64,000 bases of DNA from Pseudomonas lini (GCF_001042905.1 NZ_JYLB01000003.1:62001-126000), one strand, 5' to 3'. Positions 1 to 8,490 are shown, numbered from the stretch's first letter. The notes: generated from the letters alone by a model not told the origin. Made by a program: numbers and translations.

Positions 1-591
1 TGCAATCCGATCGACGACCAGCCGTGGTCGTACCTGATGCTGTACGTCGAGACGCCCTGGCTGACCGATTTGCAGCATCAGCTCGGCTTCAGCCAGGACT
101 TGGCATTTCGCCGGTTCTCCATCACCCACAATCGTGATGTCGAGCTGTTTGCCGGCCTGAAGAATTTGTACGAGATATTGGTCGATCAGCAGCAAGACGT
201 GCTGTGCAAGCACAGCGCGGCGGTGGAGTTTTTCACCGAGGTGCAACAGCGGCTCAACCCCATCGATCAACCGCTGCGCGAACCCAATTTCAAGCTGGAA
301 CGGGCCGCCGACTATATCCGCGACAACTGCACACAGATGCTCAAGCTCGAGGACATTTGCGAAGCGGCGCAACTGTCGCCGTCCTACCTGATCCGCGCGT
401 TCAAGCAGCATTACGGCATGACGCCTCATGCGTTTCTGGTCAACCAGCGCATCCAGTTCGCCCGGGATCGGTTACGCAGCGGCAAGTTGATCGCCGATGT
501 GGCGCTGGAAGCGGGGTTTGCCGATCAGGCGCATTTTCAGCGCGCATTCAAACAGCATCTGGCGGCGACACCGGGGCAGTATCGCGGCTAA
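1..591 (+). CDS. AraC-family transcriptional regulator, C-terminal part (5' end outside window)
   Basis: The reading frame is open from the first base of the window, so the start lies upstream; 196 residues are visible. The visible N-terminal half resembles the end of an AraC ligand-binding (cupin-like) domain. The last ~100 residues form the two-helix-turn-helix AraC DNA-binding domain: a first helix pair around LEDICEAAQLSPSYLIRAFK, then the family-typical GMTPHAFLVNQRI, then the second pair ending in ADQAHFQRAFKQHLAATPGQY. It converges on a LysE-type exporter; AraC regulators often sit beside such exporters, so it may control it, but this is inference. The effector is unknown. Confidence 0.9.
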   Translation, partial: CNPIDDQPWSYLMLYVETPWLTDLQHQLGFSQDLAFRRFSITHNRDVELFAGLKNLYEILVDQQQDVLCKHSAAVEFFTEVQQRLNPIDQPLREPNFKLERAADYIRDNCTQMLKLEDICEAAQLSPSYLIRAFKQHYGMTPHAFLVNQRIQFARDRLRSGKLIADVALEAGFADQAHFQRAFKQHLAATPGQYRG

Positions 592-639
592 CTCATCCTC
601 CCCTCGCCACAAGCCTTGATGGGTGGAACTCCCACACAA

Positions 640-881
640 ATCCCTGTGGGAGCGGGCTTGCCCGCGATAGCGGTAGTCCATTCGACATCATTGTTGGCTG
701 ACCAGACGCCATCGCGGGCAAGCCCTAATGCCAGTCAGTTAAGGGAAAATCGGACCTGTAGGAGCCAGGCTTGCCGGCGAAGGCGTCCTTAAGAACGCCT
801 TCGCCGGCAAGCCTGGCTCCTACAAAAAAGCGGCTTACTCGCTTAACTGACTGGCATTAGGGCAAGCCCGCTCCCACAGGG
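640..881. repeat. Inverted REP pair interrupted by a MITE
   Basis: One REP (about 643-672, GTGGGAGCGGGCTTGCCCGC) faces an inverted partner. The inverted partner is split: its left part ends at 725 in GGGCAAGCCC and its right part restarts at 860 with the same ten bases, continuing to 881. The 134 bp between are a separate inverted-repeat element. Removing it and one copy of the ten bases restores a normal REP. Confidence 0.85.
726..859. mobile_element. MITE-like element, copy 1 (134 bp, 18-bp perfect TIRs, 10-bp target duplication)
   Basis: The element begins TAATGCCAGTCAGTTAAG (726-743) and ends with its exact reverse complement (842-859). It is bracketed by direct repeats GGGCAAGCCC at 716-725 and 860-869, consistent with a target-site duplication within a REP. 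The interior is a long REP-like hairpin (TAGGAGCCAGGCTTGCCGGC and its complement) around 758-824. It has no coding capacity. Related copies lie at 10589-10730 and 33709-33812. The mobilising transposase is not in the window. Confidence 0.8.
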
Positions 882-926
882 AAAGCATTGGCAATAAGAG
901 TTGTACCGGGAACCACCATCGCAAAC

Positions 927-1514
927 CTACGGCAACAGCAAATACCCCGCACTCACCGCCAGCAACAACGCCATGACCCGATTGAACAGGCGCATCCCCG
1001 CAGGGTTGCTCAGATAGCCGCGTAAAAACGTCCCGGCATACGCCCAGCAACCCACCGACAGATAGCAGATCACCAGATACACCGCCGCAAACTGCCACAC
1101 CAGCCGCGCTTCGCCATCGGCGACAAACGCGCCCATCCCCGCGACACAGGCCAGCCAGGCTTTCGGGTTGAGCCATTGCATCACCGCGCCATACAGCATC
1201 GACGGCGCCCGACCTGACGCCTTGGCATCGAGTTGACCGTTATCAGTGGCCAATTTGAAAGCCATGAACAACAGAAACGCCACGCCGGCCAGTTGCACTA
1301 CCCGGGTCATGAACGGCCACAGTTTCAGCAGTTCATGCAGCCCCAACCCCATCAGCACCAACAGCAGCACGAAGCCCAGGGTCGCCCCCGCCACATGCCG
1401 CTGGCTCGCGCGAAAACCGAACTGTGCCCCCGAACTCAACGCCACAATGTTCACCGGCCCCGGTGTAATGGATGCCGCCAGAGCAAACGCTGCCATCGAA
1501 ACAATCAGACTCAT
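927..1514 (-). CDS. LysE-family amino acid/metabolite exporter
   Basis: A 195-residue, strongly hydrophobic protein with the LysE/RhtB architecture: about six membrane segments and the N-terminal signature ITPGPVNIVALSSGAQFGFR, followed later by NPKAWL. Members export amino acids or related small molecules across the inner membrane. ATG at 1514 is preferred over the adjacent in-frame GTG at 1517 because AGGTG lies just upstream. The gene converges on the AraC regulator, with the REP/MITE composite between them. The substrate cannot be read from sequence. Confidence 0.88.
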   Translation of the reverse strand: MSLIVSMAAFALAASITPGPVNIVALSSGAQFGFRASQRHVAGATLGFVLLLVLMGLGLHELLKLWPFMTRVVQLAGVAFLLFMAFKLATDNGQLDAKASGRAPSMLYGAVMQWLNPKAWLACVAGMGAFVADGEARLVWQFAAVYLVICYLSVGCWAYAGTFLRGYLSNPAGMRLFNRVMALLLAVSAGYLLLP

Positions 1515-1756
1515 CACACACCTGCTTCAATTCAGTTGAACCAGGCCTCAAGGTAATGAGGCGCCTGAACGCCGTATTGAAGAAAACACCCCTTTGCGTC
1601 GTTGCAAGCCTGTGACGATGCGCCTTGTGGCGGGCCTATACTCTAAGAGTTGGCACACTCGAAGCGACCTGAAATCGTGTTTGATGTATGGGGTGGCGTG
1701 TCGAGTGATCGTTCACGCAGGCCACGGCCTGCCTTCATCGTAGGGAGGAGAAGATC

Positions 1757-1969
1757 ATGGCGCGTAAATACATCGACTGCCGCGAGTTTCCAAGCGATTC
1801 CAAATGCTCGGTCGCGCTGTCCGCAGACTCTGAAAACGAACTGCTCGAGGCCGCCGCACAGCATGCGGTCAGTGTTCACAAGCACACCGATTCACCGGAA
1901 CTGCGTGCTCAACTGAAGACGATGTTTCACGACGGCACCCCGCCTGTTGAAGCACCGCGTCCCGCTTGA
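1757..1969 (+). CDS. DUF1059 family small protein
   Basis: A 70-residue soluble protein preceded by a strong GGGAGGAGAAG ribosome site. It matches the DUF1059 pattern: an N-terminal RKYIDCREFPSDSKCSVALS, a charged middle containing ENELLEAAAQHAVSVH, and a C-terminal LRAQLKTMF. The biochemical function of the family is unknown. The upstream 240 bp, shared with the divergent LysE gene, show no clear operator. An inverted repeat begins eight bases after the stop. Confidence 0.8.
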   Translation: MARKYIDCREFPSDSKCSVALSADSENELLEAAAQHAVSVHKHTDSPELRAQLKTMFHDGTPPVEAPRPA

Positions 1970-1977
1970 CATAAAAA

Positions 1978-2026
1978 GGGACAGACCACGATTTCAGGCA
2001 TATGCCGAACAATCGTGGCCTGTCCC
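1978..2026. repeat. 16-bp inverted repeat with nested palindrome
   Basis: GGGACAGACCACGATT (1978-1993) is matched by its near-perfect complement at 2011-2026 (one mismatch, G-T compatible). The loop contains the palindrome GGCATATGCC (1998-2007). It directly follows the DUF1059 gene and may end its transcription, but there is no T-tract, and it directly precedes a decayed kinase gene. Similar GGGACAG-type palindromes are associated with RAYT repeats in pseudomonads; that link is from memory and untested here. Confidence 0.6.
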
Positions 2027-2041
2027 CTGTTTTCCCTGCAA

Positions 2042-2499
2042 ATGCCAGCAGATGACGATTCGCTGTCCGGTTCTGAAATCCTCTTCGACGAAGCTGATTG
2101 TGGCTTACTGCTTACCGCAGAAAATGGCCAGATCGCACAGGTCAACCTTACCTTCTGCCGCTGGATTGGCTACTGCTGGATTTCACCTTGACGCAGGTCG
2201 GGCGAGGTATCGAAGTCCTGCCCAAACCAGTCGACCTACACGAACTGGTGGCCGACTGCCTGGACGAGTTGAGTCTGGCGTTCCCCGGGCATGAGTTGAC
2301 CCAGCTGCGTTTTGGACAAGGTGACTTTACTGCCGACAGTGATCGGCTCTATCAGCTCATCGGCAACCTGGTCGCCAATGCAGTAGCCTACGGTGCTGCC
2401 GATAGCGAAGTCACCGTTTCTTCGAGCTTCGAAGATCAAACTGTCGTTATTACGGTGCACAACCTTGGCACCCCCATACCACCGGAGCATCTTCTCTAA
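2042..2499 (+). pseudogene. Fossil PAS-domain sensor histidine kinase (internal deletion plus frameshift)
   Basis: Two pieces of one kinase remain in different frames. From 2042 the frame reads into a PAS start (SEILFDEADCGLLLTAENGQ, then QVNLTFCRWIGY) and stops at 2191. From about 2173 the next frame resumes in the dimerisation/ATPase part (LLLDFTLTQVGRG, then AFPGHELTQLRFGQGD, the N-box-like LYQLIGNLVANAVAYG, and IPPEHLL). The middle of the PAS domain and the phosphoacceptor histidine region are missing, and the reading ends before the G boxes. Both 5' and 3' ends are also lost. It cannot encode a working kinase. Confidence 0.75.
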
Positions 2500-2615
2500 C
2501 GAGCGGAACGACATTCACTGCAACCTTTCCTCGCACTTTAAATTAGACTGGATTGACGTTCACTGAGCCCGGCGCCAGCTGCTGCGACGGTCGCAATCCT
2601 GTATTCAGGTTCTTT

Positions 2616-3626
2616 CTAAAAACCCACATCCAGTACCACACTGTCCAGATAGGTTCCCGGTGGGGGCGTGCTCTGGTCGGTGTAGATTTTGGCGTTGTAG
2701 TTGAATATCTGGCTGCCGGTTCCCAGGCCGTTGCCGGGGTTGACCTCGGCATCGGAACTGGCGCGGCGGGCCGTGCTGACGCTGCCCCAACGAGTGGTTC
2801 CGGCGCTTTTTAAGAGGTCGTAAGCGAGGTAATTGCTGCCCGAGATCATCCGCCTGCGCCCGCCCACGCCAACAGCATGCTGACCATCGTCCAGCCCCAC
2901 CGTGTAGGCACTGCCCTTGGTGCAGGCCAGGTTGATCGTCTGGCCAGTGACGGTGGCGAAGGAACTGATTACCGAGGCGCTGCCAAAGCTGATGTTCGGC
3001 GCAGTGATCGTGCAATCGTTGTCCACGGTCATATTGACAGTCAGACTGGTGGAACCGCTGTTGATGTCTCGCCCCTGACAACTGCCGCCACCATAGTCAT
3101 GGCAATAATCCCAGCTCCAGAAAATGTTCAGGGTTTCAGAGTAAATCCCGGCAGCCACGTTGCTGCCGATAATCGTATTCAGGTAGATCGGCACGGCCTT
3201 GGCAACCGCTGGATTGGAAAGCAGGTCGAGGTCATCGATGATCGAGTGTCGGGCGAAGTCGAACGCTACGCCGCGAGTGATTGGATAGCTGGTGCTGTTG
3301 TTGGCAAACAGCGTGTAACCAATCACATCACCGGTTGGCCCGACCGCCCCTGCGGTTGCCGACGTAATGGTGGCGTAAAAATGATCATCGCTGGCCAACG
3401 ACGATGCCAACGAACCGGTGCAACTCAAACCGGCATGGGTGGTGGAACTGGTTTGCAAAGTGGTACGCACCGCGATCGAACTCATCGAGCCAAAGCCGGC
3501 CGGTGAAGTGCTGACCACCTCGCACAAGGCATAAGCCTGACATGGCAGAAAAATCGCCATCAGCCCAACCGCGTTACCTGGCCATCGATCAGAAAACTGC
3601 ACAGCCCATCTCCCTGCTCTGTTCAT
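2616..3626 (-). CDS. csuE: Csu-type pilus tip adhesin (SCPU domain)
   Basis: A 336-residue exported protein: signal peptide ending near QAYA, then two spore-coat-U (SCPU) type domains, the second ending in the donor/strand motif GTYLDSVVLDVGF. It is twice the size of the three upstream pilins and is the last gene of the operon, the position and layout of the Csu tip adhesin. In this archaic chaperone-usher family the two-domain tip subunit mediates attachment to hydrophobic surfaces and biofilm formation. It begins 13 bases after the usher stop codon. Nothing recognisable as a terminator lies within 100 bp downstream. Confidence 0.85.
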   Translation of the reverse strand: MNRAGRWAVQFSDRWPGNAVGLMAIFLPCQAYALCEVVSTSPAGFGSMSSIAVRTTLQTSSTTHAGLSCTGSLASSLASDDHFYATITSATAGAVGPTGDVIGYTLFANNSTSYPITRGVAFDFARHSIIDDLDLLSNPAVAKAVPIYLNTIIGSNVAAGIYSETLNIFWSWDYCHDYGGGSCQGRDINSGSTSLTVNMTVDNDCTITAPNISFGSASVISSFATVTGQTINLACTKGSAYTVGLDDGQHAVGVGGRRRMISGSNYLAYDLLKSAGTTRWGSVSTARRASSDAEVNPGNGLGTGSQIFNYNAKIYTDQSTPPPGTYLDSVVLDVGF

Positions 3627-3639
3627 TTCATTGGCGTTT

Positions 3640-5994
3640 TCATTGACACAGCAGCGGTCCGATCAACGGCACCTGGTCCTGCTGCATGTCCAGCGTGAAC
3701 TGCGCCTGGCAGGTTCGGCCATCGGCCAGGGTCACGTGCAAACCGTTGTGCTCTTCCAGATTTTCCAGATAGACCAGCCCGTCCCAACCGACCACCGCAT
3801 ACGCCCCGCTCTGCTCGTGTCGCACGCGGCTGCCCAAGGGCAATTCGTGTTGCTGCGCATCCATCAGTACAACACTCGCGGCAATGATCCGGCTCAGAGG
3901 AAACTCCAGCAGGTAACCACTGCCACGGCGCACCGAGACCCGTTGTTCGACATTCGAGCTCTGCACATTGGTTGGCAGGTTCAGTGGATCGATTTCATAT
4001 TTGCCGCGATAGTAGGCGCTGCTCCACGGCACCAGCAGATGGCCATTTTTATCCGTCTGGCCCACCCGTTGATTCTCGTAACGCACCGGAATATCGGCAA
4101 ATCCGCCGGTGCTGACCACGACGAAGGCATCATCGATACGATTGGCGACGAACACTTGGTGGTCCATCCACACCAGCGAACCGCTGGCATCGGCCCAGCG
4201 GGTTTCGGCATCACTGCTGCCATAAACCCCGGCCTGCAATTGCACCGATTGCAGGCGCCAGGTCAGGTCGGCCTGACGATAATCCGGGCCTTCGTCGTGG
4301 GCATAACCGAGGTTGAAGCCTACGCCGCCTGCGCTGGGCACAGCGCGACTGTAATTGATGCGCTGGCGGCTTTCGCCGGTCTTGCTGCGCTCGCCACTCA
4401 CACTCAGGGTGCCACGCAGGTCGAAGGGGATGATCAGTTGCGCCTGCATCGCCCAGTCGCTATCGCCGATCTCGCGATTGGCCGACAAGTAAAAACTGGT
4501 ATTGCGCCACAGTGGCTTGCTCCAGGTCAGATTGAGTAACCGGGTGCGCGAATCATCCGCCGCCCGCACATCGAAATAGCCCGCGCCGAGGCTGCCCCAG
4601 CCGTTGAGACTGACGCTCAGGGTCAACTGCTCGCTACGCTGGCTGAGGCTGAGATAGGGGCTGTCGACAACGGTCAGGTCAGCGTACTGGTCGCGGCGCT
4701 GCATACGCTGATAAGAAACGCTGTAGTGCTGGCTGCTGTATTGATAACCGAGGCTGACTTGCTGACCGCTATTGCCATCGAACCGGCTTTGACTGACCGC
4801 CGTGTTGAGCACGCCGAAGTTGCCCAGGCGCAGGTTGCCGCCAACGCCGCCAAGGGACAGCGCGTCCGAGGCCTCGGCATGGCTTTCGAGGGTCAGACTG
4901 TCGTTCAGACCGTAACGCAGGCTGCCGGAGGTCACGCCCGGACCGTAACCGAAATCGCGAATTCCGAAGTCACGGCGCAGGGTACCGGCGGCCACCGAGA
5001 AGTCCATCAGGCCTTTTTGCAGCAGGTTGCTGGTGACATAAAACGGCACGGTGGTCGAGACCTGTCGACCGAGGGCATCGGTCGTGACCACCACCGCTTC
5101 ACCGGCCCCGTTGATGAACGGAATGTTGGTCAACGTGTAGGGACCGGGTTGCAACTCGGCGCTGCTGGATTTGTAGCCGTTGATGAACAAATCCACCGAG
5201 GATGGCACCGCCGCCTCTCCGGCGAACTGCGGCAACGGGTAGGTCACCAGGTCCGGGCGCACACCGAAGTCGCGCGACACTTGCACACCGCCCAGGCGAA
5301 CCGAACTGCTCCAGGGCAAGGCGCCGCTGATCAGGTCGCCCGCCTCATAGGTCAGCAGACGTTCGTCATCGGAGTAACGCCAGGTGGTGTCGTAACGCCG
5401 ATATCCATTGTTCAATGTGCCGTTGCTGATTCCGGAAATCGTGCGCCGGTATTGCCCGGTGTTGGACAGCGTGCCCCAACTGTCGAATAGCCGCACCTCG
5501 TTCCAGGCCGCGAGGTAGGTGCCGCTGTCATCGGTGTCGTTGAGGTACAGGTCGTAATTGAGCAAGGCGCCGAAACTGCTCAACGCCGAGGTACGCGGGT
5601 AGGCCTGGCTACCGACAAGCTGCTCCGGCAACCAGCCTGGCGGGACGTTCAACAACAGCCGCTGCCCCTGGCTGTCATAGTCGCTATGCAGGCCTGGCAG
5701 ACTGTCGAGGGCGATCTCGGCGCTGAGGTCTTGCGGCAACTTCATACCGGTTTCGCGCAATACCGCGACCGGTACAAAGAGGCGTCCGCCGCGCTGCTCC
5801 ACCGCTATCACACGCCCGGTGTTCATTTGGTTGACTACCAGTTCCAGAAACAATTGCGCGTCGACAATCGCCTCCACGCCGCTGGGGGCTGGCGGCAGGT
5901 CTCCCGCCAGGCCGTGGTGGACAAATACCAGACAGCACAGGCCAATCGCGGCCCACAGCGGACGCTTGATACTGTGAGCCCGATCCTGGCTCAT
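3640..5994 (-). CDS. csuD: Csu-type outer-membrane usher
   Basis: Usher of the FimD/PapC superfamily, archaic clade: N-terminal domain with LFLELVVNQMNTGRVIAV, a long beta-barrel middle with many YRxxxSYQxxQ-like strands, plug region near PQFAGEAAVPSSVDLFINGY, and C-terminal domains ending in PLIGPLLCQ. It forms the outer-membrane pore that receives chaperone-subunit complexes. The frame is open to 6075, but the start at 5994 puts MSQDRAHSIKRPLWAAIGL at the head of a normal signal peptide; an in-frame ATG at 6018 has a closer AAGGA and cannot be excluded. A REP pair separates it from the chaperone gene. Confidence 0.88.
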   Translation of the reverse strand: MSQDRAHSIKRPLWAAIGLCCLVFVHHGLAGDLPPAPSGVEAIVDAQLFLELVVNQMNTGRVIAVEQRGGRLFVPVAVLRETGMKLPQDLSAEIALDSLPGLHSDYDSQGQRLLLNVPPGWLPEQLVGSQAYPRTSALSSFGALLNYDLYLNDTDDSGTYLAAWNEVRLFDSWGTLSNTGQYRRTISGISNGTLNNGYRRYDTTWRYSDDERLLTYEAGDLISGALPWSSSVRLGGVQVSRDFGVRPDLVTYPLPQFAGEAAVPSSVDLFINGYKSSSAELQPGPYTLTNIPFINGAGEAVVVTTDALGRQVSTTVPFYVTSNLLQKGLMDFSVAAGTLRRDFGIRDFGYGPGVTSGSLRYGLNDSLTLESHAEASDALSLGGVGGNLRLGNFGVLNTAVSQSRFDGNSGQQVSLGYQYSSQHYSVSYQRMQRRDQYADLTVVDSPYLSLSQRSEQLTLSVSLNGWGSLGAGYFDVRAADDSRTRLLNLTWSKPLWRNTSFYLSANREIGDSDWAMQAQLIIPFDLRGTLSVSGERSKTGESRQRINYSRAVPSAGGVGFNLGYAHDEGPDYRQADLTWRLQSVQLQAGVYGSSDAETRWADASGSLVWMDHQVFVANRIDDAFVVVSTGGFADIPVRYENQRVGQTDKNGHLLVPWSSAYYRGKYEIDPLNLPTNVQSSNVEQRVSVRRGSGYLLEFPLSRIIAASVVLMDAQQHELPLGSRVRHEQSGAYAVVGWDGLVYLENLEEHNGLHVTLADGRTCQAQFTLDMQQDQVPLIGPLLCQ

Positions 5995-6090
5995 CGCCGC
6001 TTTACGTCCGTCAATGGACATTTCCTTACTGTTGCGAGCGGGCTTGACCTGATGTCCATCAGCTGTGGCGATCAAGAGGCGCGCACAACA

Positions 6091-6228
6091 CTTGTGGCGA
6101 GGGGGCTTGCCCCCGTTGGGTCGCGGAGCGGCCCTAAAATCGGTGACATCATTTTGTCAGGTAGAACGCATCTGCAGATTTTACGACTGCTTCGCAGCCG
6201 AACGGGGGCAAGCCCCCTCGCCACAGCG
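6091..6228. repeat. Inverted REP pair inside the csu operon
   Basis: GTGGCGAGGGGGCTTGCCCC near 6093 is mirrored by GGGGCAAGCCCCCTCGCCAC ending near 6226, about 90 bp apart. The pair lies between chaperone and usher genes of one operon, where the mRNA hairpins could stabilise the upstream (pilin/chaperone) part of the message and lower usher output; that effect is inferred from known REP behaviour. Confidence 0.8.
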
Positions 6229-6280
6229 GCCCTCTCACCACAACAAGCTCCCTCGCCACACTGTTTCCATCGCCAGGCTG

Positions 6281-7069
6281 TCAACGCCCCGGCGCAATGC
6301 TCTGAGCTTGCGGCGCGCCATTGACCCGTACTTGCAATACTTGATCCGCGGTGATCGGTTCCGGTGTCGGCCAACGCATGATCGCTCCCGGCAACACATA
6401 ACCGAGCAATCCCTCAACCAGTAGCCGTGTCTGACCGCCCTGCTTGAACGCGACATCGGTCAGCCGGGCATGCACCGCGCCCTGATTGCGTACTTCCATG
6501 TAGGAACGCCCATCGACCGCCACTTTACGCCAACTCAGATCAGGCACGCCGACGCCCTTGGGGTCGCGTTTACGGGTCATGTCTTCCTTGCTCCACAGAC
6601 CGGCGCCATAGGCAAACAGCGGCACCGAGTAACGCATCTGAAACCGAATGGCGGCAGCGGTTTTTCCGTCTTCAGCCGCCACAGGTCTGGCCGAGGGGAT
6701 CTCATCGATAATGATGCGATAGGCCAACTCCTGCCCCGGCGGTATATCGCGGGTACGGGTCAGGCGCACGAGTTGCTTCTGCCCGGGTTCGATCTTCGCT
6801 ACCGGCGGGCTGCCAATGACATCGCGCTGGTTCTGATACTGATCGCTGAAACCACTCTGGCTCCAGGCAAACACCCGGATCTGTAGATTCGCCGTCTCGT
6901 TGCCGCGATTTTCCAGCCACAGCGCACTCGCCTGCTGATCAGCCTCCAGCACCGGATCGATCGGCCAGATCAGCACCGAACTGGCCGCCTGCACCTTGAC
7001 CGCGCCCAGCAAGACCATCGCCAGCACAGCGCAACGCGCGGCCGGTGACCTGCGGGAAGGTGAACACAT
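6281..7069 (-). CDS. csuC: Csu-type periplasmic pilus chaperone
   Basis: A 262-residue PapD-like chaperone: signal peptide ending near VQAASS, then the first Ig-like domain with VLIWPIDPVLEADQQASALW, the strand containing PGQKQLVRLTR, and RIIIDEIP before the second domain. It binds unfolded pilins by donor-strand complementation and delivers them to the usher. An AAGGAG site precedes the ATG by seven bases, and the gene starts 30 bp after csuB. Its length and spacing fit the archaic chaperone family. Confidence 0.88.
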   Translation of the reverse strand: MCSPSRRSPAARCAVLAMVLLGAVKVQAASSVLIWPIDPVLEADQQASALWLENRGNETANLQIRVFAWSQSGFSDQYQNQRDVIGSPPVAKIEPGQKQLVRLTRTRDIPPGQELAYRIIIDEIPSARPVAAEDGKTAAAIRFQMRYSVPLFAYGAGLWSKEDMTRKRDPKGVGVPDLSWRKVAVDGRSYMEVRNQGAVHARLTDVAFKQGGQTRLLVEGLLGYVLPGAIMRWPTPEPITADQVLQVRVNGAPQAQSIAPGR

Positions 7070-7099
7070 ATGCCTACTCCTTATGCTCGAACTACCGAG

Positions 7100-7597
7100 C
7101 TACCACGACAGCTGCACCTGCAGCACATCGCTATAAATCCCCCCGGGCTGATTACCCGGTAACTGCACTTGTCCGTAAATAGGTAATCTGATGTCGTTCG
7201 CATCGCTGTAGGCCACGGCCACGTTCTGCCCGATGCCCAAGCGCTCACTGAACGCCGCGTCGCTGAACAACTGATAGGCCACTCGGGCACTGCCGCCATC
7301 GAGCTGCAAGTGCCGTCCGTTGCTGTTGTACTGGCCGCCATCGATGCTCATGCTCAGGGTCACGCCCGGCGTGCATTGCAACTGCACGCCGCCGCTCAAT
7401 TGCACTTGCACGGTATTGGTCGCCAGCGCCGATTGAGAGCCGAAATCGAGGTTGCCGTAATTGGAATTCCCGCCCATCACCAGACATGTCGCTGTCACTG
7501 TCGCGCTGACCTGAAAACTCTGACTGGTCACCGCCGACAGCGGCAGTGGCAAACCGGTCGCGCAGATCAGAATTGGCACGGCAGAACGGCATCGCAC
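7100..7597 (-). CDS. csuB: Csu-type SCPU-domain minor pilin
   Basis: A 165-residue secreted SCPU-domain protein (signal peptide ending around PLSAVTS) whose last strand is YSDVLQVQLSW. It contains the paired cysteines typical of the fold (ATCLVMGG and LQCTPG). The start is GTG at 7597, which overlaps by one base the TAG stop of an upstream pilin remnant, so translation may be coupled to decayed sequence. Position before the chaperone matches CsuB of the Acinetobacter operon; assignment among pilins is by order rather than sequence detail. Confidence 0.8.
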   Translation of the reverse strand: MRCRSAVPILICATGLPLPLSAVTSQSFQVSATVTATCLVMGGNSNYGNLDFGSQSALATNTVQVQLSGGVQLQCTPGVTLSMSIDGGQYNSNGRHLQLDGGSARVAYQLFSDAAFSERLGIGQNVAVAYSDANDIRLPIYGQVQLPGNQPGGIYSDVLQVQLSW

Positions 7598-7686
7598 TAG
7601 AAGATCAATTCAATGGCGACAGAGTCGGCGTACAGGTCGTAAGGCACCAGAACGAGAAAATCCAATCCTTGGTGCAGCATGTGCAT
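7597..7686 (-). pseudogene. Pilin remnant 2 (C-terminal tail of an SCPU domain)
   Basis: A 29-codon frame ending YDLYADSVAIELIF-stop. The Y-x-D-S-alternating-hydrophobic-F ending is the same final strand found in all four intact SCPU proteins of the operon, but nothing of the rest of the domain remains. An AGAGGA site sits eight bases before the ATG at 7686, so it may still be translated, and its TAG overlaps the csuB GTG. It could act as a translational coupler. A chance resemblance is possible but unlikely given its place. Confidence 0.55.
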
Positions 7687-7705
7687 GATGTCCATCCTCT
7701 GAGTT

Positions 7706-7780
7706 TTACCAATCCAGCGTGATCGTCAGGCTGTCGGTATAGACCCCCGCCACGATCGCGCGAGTATTCGCCATCGCCAT
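7706..7780 (-). pseudogene. Pilin remnant 1 (C-terminal tail of an SCPU domain)
   Basis: A 24-codon frame reading MAMANTRAIVAGVYTDSLTI and then TLDW-stop, the textbook last two strands of an SCPU pilin (compare AGxYxDxLxVxxSW in the neighbours). It is in the same frame as csuA and begins just after the csuA stop, with AAGG upstream. An internal deletion of a former tandem pilin gene explains it best. Confidence 0.7.
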
Positions 7781-7792
7781 GTCAATGCCTTG

Positions 7793-8320
7793 TTACCAGC
7801 TCACGGTCACTTTCAAGAGGTCGGAATAACGGCTGACGCGGGGAATCTCGGCCAGTCGTTCGATACGGGCATACAGAGGCAAATCCACCGTACCTGAATC
7901 CGGCACCCGTCCGCTCAAGAGCACATTCACCGGCAGCGGAATCTGCCGTGCAGCGTCTTGATAGAGGCGATAAGGAATGGGTTTGCTGCGCTCTGCGCTG
8001 GCCGCCAGATAGCGGACCTCGCCTACGCCACCATGCAGGCCGCCGTCGACTTGTAATTGGTAAGGGGTATCGGGATTGCATTCCAGGCGTGGCACACGTG
8101 CGTCAAGCAGTGCTGCACTCAATGCCCCAGCCGGATCGTCCAGGCGGGCGGTGGTGCCGAAGTCGAGGACGCCCAATTGCTCGACACCCGCCTCGCGCTG
8201 TTGGCCAACCAACTGACAACCGCGCTGCACATTGACCCGGACCTCAACCTGAAGCTGTGCGGCCAATACAGTTGCACTGAACATCGTGCTCAAGACCGCT
8301 AAAACCCCAAGCCCATTCAA
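7793..8320 (-). CDS. csuA: Csu-type SCPU-domain minor pilin
   Basis: A 175-residue secreted SCPU protein with a signal peptide ending at VLAAQLQVEV, cysteines at RGCQLVG and RLECNPDTPYQLQ, and a final strand RYSDLLKVTVSW. The start appears to be TTG at 8320: the only upstream in-frame stop is TAA at about 8344, no ATG lies between, and AAAGGG is correctly placed before the TTG. A later ATG would cut the signal peptide. It is second in the pilin series, which fits CsuA; the two following remnants suggest that this part of the operon has undergone duplication and loss. Confidence 0.78.
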   Translation of the reverse strand: MNGLGVLAVLSTMFSATVLAAQLQVEVRVNVQRGCQLVGQQREAGVEQLGVLDFGTTARLDDPAGALSAALLDARVPRLECNPDTPYQLQVDGGLHGGVGEVRYLAASAERSKPIPYRLYQDAARQIPLPVNVLLSGRVPDSGTVDLPLYARIERLAEIPRVSRYSDLLKVTVSW

Positions 8321-8490
8321 ATTCCCATTCCCTTTAAGGGGTTATTCGCAGGCTGAGGTTAGCATCCAAGGGGGAAACAACCAGTCAAGGTGGCATTTAA
8401 CACGTCAAATCCGCACCTTTGCGACGAAGGGGCACATTTCGCCGATAGGCTTTCTGGGGAAAGAAGCAGGCTTGACCACAGCTTTGAAGG

